In this document: positions 61,351 through 64,000 of the stretch, piece after piece
Numbering within the stretch: the stretch's first letter is position 1
Layout of the letters: each line of letters opens with the position of its first letter
Assembly (NCBI GenBank): GCA_963812195.1
Contig: CAWEUI010000017.1
Location: 62,001-126,000 of the forward strand
Direction of reading: 5' to 3'
Length of the DNA: 64,000 bases
Source of the DNA: ZC4RG30 sp963812195
GTDB taxonomy: Bacteria; Pseudomonadota; Gammaproteobacteria; Steroidobacterales; Steroidobacteraceae
The notes under the pieces: model-generated
Seen by the model: only the letters and a program-made list of their open reading frames with translations
The model's database searches: none
Told to the model about the DNA's origin: nothing
Translations under genes and position numbers: made by a program

Positions 61351-62043
61351 ATGTGGCAGTTTGGCGAGACGGAACTATCGGCCCTCACGTTAAGTCTTGC
61401 CGTGGCGGTACGCGCCGTGCTCATCAACCTCGTGCCGGCGGTGATGGCCGCCTGGCTGCTGACCCGGCGGCGCTTCCCGGGACGCACCCTGTTCGACGCC
61501 TTCGTGCATCTGCCCATGGTGCTGCCGCCGGTGCTGGTGGGCTATCTGCTGCTGCTGCTGCTGGGGACCCGCGGTCCGATCGGCGGCTGGCTGGACCGCC
61601 AGTTCGGCCTGCAGCTGACTTTCTCCACGCTGGGTGCCGCGGTGGCCACCGCGGTAATGGCCTTTCCGATGATGGTGCGCGCGATCCGCATCTCGCTGGA
61701 AAACGTCGACCGCGGTCTGGAAGAGGCCGCGCGCACGCTGGGCGCCGGGCCCTGGCGGCGCTTCGCCACCATCACCCTGCCGCTGATGATGCCGGGCGTG
61801 CTGGCCGGCGCGGTCACCGCATTCGCCGCGGGCCTGGGCGAATTCGGCGCCGTGATCACCTTCGTGTCCAACATCCCCGGGCAGACGCGCACATTGCCGC
61901 TGGCGCTGTACACCGCGCTGCAATCTCCCGGCGGCGAGGCCGTGGCCGCCCGCCTGGCGCTGCTGTCCTTTGCGCTCGGTCTGGGCGGCCTGCTCGCCTC
62001 CGAATGGCTGGCCCGGGCGCTGCGGCGCTGGCTGGGAAAATAG
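61351..62043 (+). CDS. modB: Molybdate ABC permease ModB
   Basis: 230 aa from ATG at 61351; a Met at 61309 is in frame but would overlap the fbp start codon. Five TM segments (for example LSLAVAVRAVLINLVPAVMAAWLL, FVHLPMVLPPVLVGYLLLLLLG). The permease EAA loop is LEEAARTLGAGPWRRFATITLPLMMPGVLAGAVTAFAAGLGEFGAVITF. Imports molybdate with ModC. No modA binding-protein gene is adjacent in the window. Confidence 0.88.
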   Translation: MWQFGETELSALTLSLAVAVRAVLINLVPAVMAAWLLTRRRFPGRTLFDAFVHLPMVLPPVLVGYLLLLLLGTRGPIGGWLDRQFGLQLTFSTLGAAVATAVMAFPMMVRAIRISLENVDRGLEEAARTLGAGPWRRFATITLPLMMPGVLAGAVTAFAAGLGEFGAVITFVSNIPGQTRTLPLALYTALQSPGGEAVAARLALLSFALGLGGLLASEWLARALRRWLGK

Positions 62044-62047
62044 GCCG

Positions 62048-63133
62048 ATGCTGCAGGTGGACATCGGTGTCGCGCGCGGCGAGTTCCGGCTCGCCGCGCG
62101 GTTCCAGGCGCAGACACCGGGTGTCATCGCCCTGTTCGGTCGTTCCGGCTGCGGCAAGACCACCCTGGTCAACCTGATCGCCGGATTGCTGCCCGCCAGC
62201 CAGGGCCGTATCGCCCTGGATGAGGACGTCTGGTTCGACTCCGCGCGCGGCGTGAATATCCCGGCAGAGCGGCGCCGCGTCGGCTACGTGTTCCAGGATG
62301 CACGCCTGTTCCCGCACTACTCGGTGCGCGGGAATCTGCTGTATGGCGCACCACGCGACCAGCCGGACGGCTTCGACGACGTGGTGCAGCTGCTGGGCCT
62401 GGGTGCGTTGCTGCACCGCCGGCCGGCCAGACTCTCCGGCGGCGAGAAGCAGCGCGTGGCACTGGGGCGCGCGTTGCTGTCCAGGCCGCGCCTGTTGCTG
62501 CTGGATGAACCGCTGGCGGCGCTCGATGCCTCGCGCCGCGAGGAGGTGCTGCCATACCTGGAGGACCTGCGCGATCACTTTTCGATCCCGATGGTCTACG
62601 TCAGCCACCAGCTCGAGGAGGTGCTGCGGCTGGCCACGCAGGTGGTCGTGCTGGACGCCGGCCGCGTGGTGGCGGCCGGCGATCTGGCCACCGTCAGCCT
62701 GCAACCGCAGTTGCGCGGCATCGTGGGCAATGAAGCGGTCGGCGCCATCGTCGATGGCAGCGTCGCGGCACTGGACCCGCAGCAGGACCTGGCCAGTGTG
62801 GTCATCGGCAGCGGCGCAACGCTGCGCATCAGCGCCCGCGGACTGCATGTGAATCAGCGCCTGCGCCTGCAATTGCTGGCGCGCGATCTGATTCTCGCGC
62901 TGGAGGAGCCGCGCGGCATGTCGGTGCGCAACCATTTGCGCGGTACCGTGCGCACCATCACCGCGGATGCCGGTGCCGACCTGGTGCAGGTGGAGGTTGC
63001 CGGCGCCACATTGCTGGCGCGCATCACCAGCGCCGCCACGCGCGAGCTGCGGCTGTCGCCCGGCGTGCAGCTGTGGGTGCTGGTCAAGGCGGTATCGGTG
63101 AGCCCGCACACCATCGCGCGCACCCGGGACTAG
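62048..63133 (+). CDS. modC: Molybdate ABC transporter ATPase ModC
   Basis: 361 aa. Walker A GRSGCGKTTLVNLI near residue 32, Q-loop GYVFQDARLFPHYSV near 80, signature LSGGEKQRVALGRALLSRPRLLLLDEPLAALD near 128, and a C-terminal Mop/TOBE domain (SVRNHLRGTVRTITADAGADLVQVEVAGATLLARITSAATREL) that binds oxyanions and regulates the pump. Starts 4 nt after modB. Confidence 0.93.
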   Translation: MLQVDIGVARGEFRLAARFQAQTPGVIALFGRSGCGKTTLVNLIAGLLPASQGRIALDEDVWFDSARGVNIPAERRRVGYVFQDARLFPHYSVRGNLLYGAPRDQPDGFDDVVQLLGLGALLHRRPARLSGGEKQRVALGRALLSRPRLLLLDEPLAALDASRREEVLPYLEDLRDHFSIPMVYVSHQLEEVLRLATQVVVLDAGRVVAAGDLATVSLQPQLRGIVGNEAVGAIVDGSVAALDPQQDLASVVIGSGATLRISARGLHVNQRLRLQLLARDLILALEEPRGMSVRNHLRGTVRTITADAGADLVQVEVAGATLLARITSAATRELRLSPGVQLWVLVKAVSVSPHTIARTRD

Positions 63134-63167
63134 CGGCCCCGCCCGTCGGCGCGCCGGCACTTGCCCG

Positions 63168-64000
63168 CTACACCTCGCCCGCGCGCAACCCCAATGCGCT
63201 GCGCGGATGTACCAGCAGTTTGTCGATCACCAGGCCATCCATGTCCACCACCTCGATGGACAGATCGCGGAAGGCCAGCTTCTCGCCCGGCACCGGCATG
63301 CGTCCCAGGTGCCACAGCACGAATCCGGCCATGGTGTTGTAGTTGTCGCCGCGTGCCAGATCCTTGCGCGCCAGCACGCGCTCGACTTCGTGGATCGACA
63401 GATGCCCGTCGATCAACCAGCTGCCGTCCTTGCGCTGCACGGCCCCTGCGACATCGCGGCTGCCCATCTCCGGCCATTCGCCGGCGATGGCCTTGAGGAT
63501 GTCCGCCGGCGTGACCAGACCCTCGATACCGCCGTATTCGTTGGTGACCACGCCCAGATGCACGCTGGCACGACGGAAGGTCTCCAGCAGCTTGAAGATG
63601 GAAATGCTCTCCGGCACATGCAACGGCGGCTGCACATCGACTTCCTGGTCGATGACGCCACGGCGCAATGCCTCGCCCAGGTTGGCCAGTGAAATCACGC
63701 CGATGAGCTGCTCCAGCTCGCCCTTGCACAGCAGGAAGCGTGCGTGCCCGCTGCGCCGCGCCTCGTCCCACAAGGTCGGCACCGGCTCGTTGACGTCCAG
63801 CCAGAGGATGTCGCCGCGCGGCACCATGATGGCGCTGATGTTGCGGTCCGCCAGGCGCAGCACCGAATCGATCATCTCGGCCTCGTGCTTGTGCAGGGCC
63901 CCGGTCTGCATGCCCTCCGTGGCCAGTGCGCGCACGTCATCGTCGGTAACCTGCTGCTGCTTGCCGCCGACCTTGGGCAGCAGCTTGAGAAGCGCATCGG
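63168..64000 (-). CDS. CorC/CNNM-type CBS-domain transporter-associated protein (5' part outside the window)
   Basis: The gene runs off the right edge; about 277 codons are inside. The reading frame enters as LLKLLPKVGGKQQQVTDDDVRALATEGMQTGAL, then two CBS domains (APARISAIMVPRGDILWLDVNEP, GVVTNEYGGIEGLVTPADILKAIAGEW) and a C-terminal CorC_HlyC domain (MAGFVLWHLGRMPVPGEKLAFRDLSIEVVDMDGLVIDKLLV). A membrane DUF21 domain is expected upstream. Roles in Mg2+/Co2+ efflux or homeostasis are known for the family. Convergent with modC, 34 nt apart. Confidence 0.88.
   Translation of the reverse strand, partial: DALLKLLPKVGGKQQQVTDDDVRALATEGMQTGALHKHEAEMIDSVLRLADRNISAIMVPRGDILWLDVNEPVPTLWDEARRSGHARFLLCKGELEQLIGVISLANLGEALRRGVIDQEVDVQPPLHVPESISIFKLLETFRRASVHLGVVTNEYGGIEGLVTPADILKAIAGEWPEMGSRDVAGAVQRKDGSWLIDGHLSIHEVERVLARKDLARGDNYNTMAGFVLWHLGRMPVPGEKLAFRDLSIEVVDMDGLVIDKLLVHPRSALGLRAGEV

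Overview
The window is one GC-rich, gene-dense chromosomal segment with almost no intergenic DNA and very frequent 4-nt ATGA/GTGA stop-start overlaps. The gene set (YrfG, Rnm, YdcH, ArfB, GlpD, PlsB, GreB, TtcA, LptF, HAE1-type RND pump, an Mla-type lipid ABC system, a large TonB-dependent receptor) points to a free-living gammaproteobacterium. The style of the TonB receptor and the presence of homospermidine synthase suggest the Steroidobacterales/Nevskiales/Xanthomonadales side of the class, but this is inference. No rRNA, tRNA, CRISPR array, IS element or integrase was seen.

Layout. 0-13 kb: a partial yrfG, then rnm, ydcH, a degenerate TraB/GumN protein, an NTF2-like protein, arfB and glpD. 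Reading the other way is a long minus-strand run (12.6 to 4.7 kb): lemA, two TPM-domain genes, an L,D-transpeptidase lipoprotein, a 43-codon ORF, an orphan contractile phage tail sheath protein, a small alpha/beta hydrolase and plsB. 13-18.5 kb: greB, homospermidine synthase, a glutathione S-transferase, a sulfurtransferase and biosynthetic arginine decarboxylase (polyamine theme). 18.6-22.7 kb: a translationally coupled five-gene operon of unknown product: 'thermostable hemolysin' family GNAT-like protein, AMP-ligase, heme-oxygenase-like di-iron protein, SDR and an exported TPR protein, with a perfect dyad upstream. 22.8-31.5 kb: a secreted metallophosphoesterase, an OmpH/Skp-like protein, an Mla-type permease/ATPase/MCE/lipoprotein operon, a UvrD-like helicase and a Nudix hydrolase.

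31.5-38 kb (minus): M32 carboxypeptidase, ttcA, a dual-specificity-type phosphatase, a zinc metallopeptidase, a D-Ala-D-Ala-ligase-like ATP-grasp enzyme, a CpcT/CpeT-like lipoprotein and LptF, one co-directional run. 38-43.5 kb: RND permease and adaptor plus a serine-hydrolase-fold protein lacking its catalytic Ser-Lys. 43.5-52 kb: a glycogen/alpha-glucan cluster (glgA, a LEA2 lipoprotein, malQ, GH57, glgC, glgB). 52-64 kb: a lipoprotein, DUF192, an OmpA-like protein, the TonB receptor with its own promoter and terminator, feoA-feoB-DUF6587, fbp, modBC without modA, and the 3' part of a corC-like gene.

At least nine single-base frameshifts interrupt otherwise well-conserved genes (hss, speA, ttcA, glgB, the OmpA-like gene), and many more fall in lemA and the first TPM gene. 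In most cases removing one base restores the family sequence, so sequencing or assembly error is more likely than gene decay.

Best candidates for an undescribed system: the 18.6-22.7 kb operon; the metallopeptidase/ATP-grasp/CpcT trio at 32.6-35.3 kb; and the tail sheath embedded in an envelope/lipid operon.
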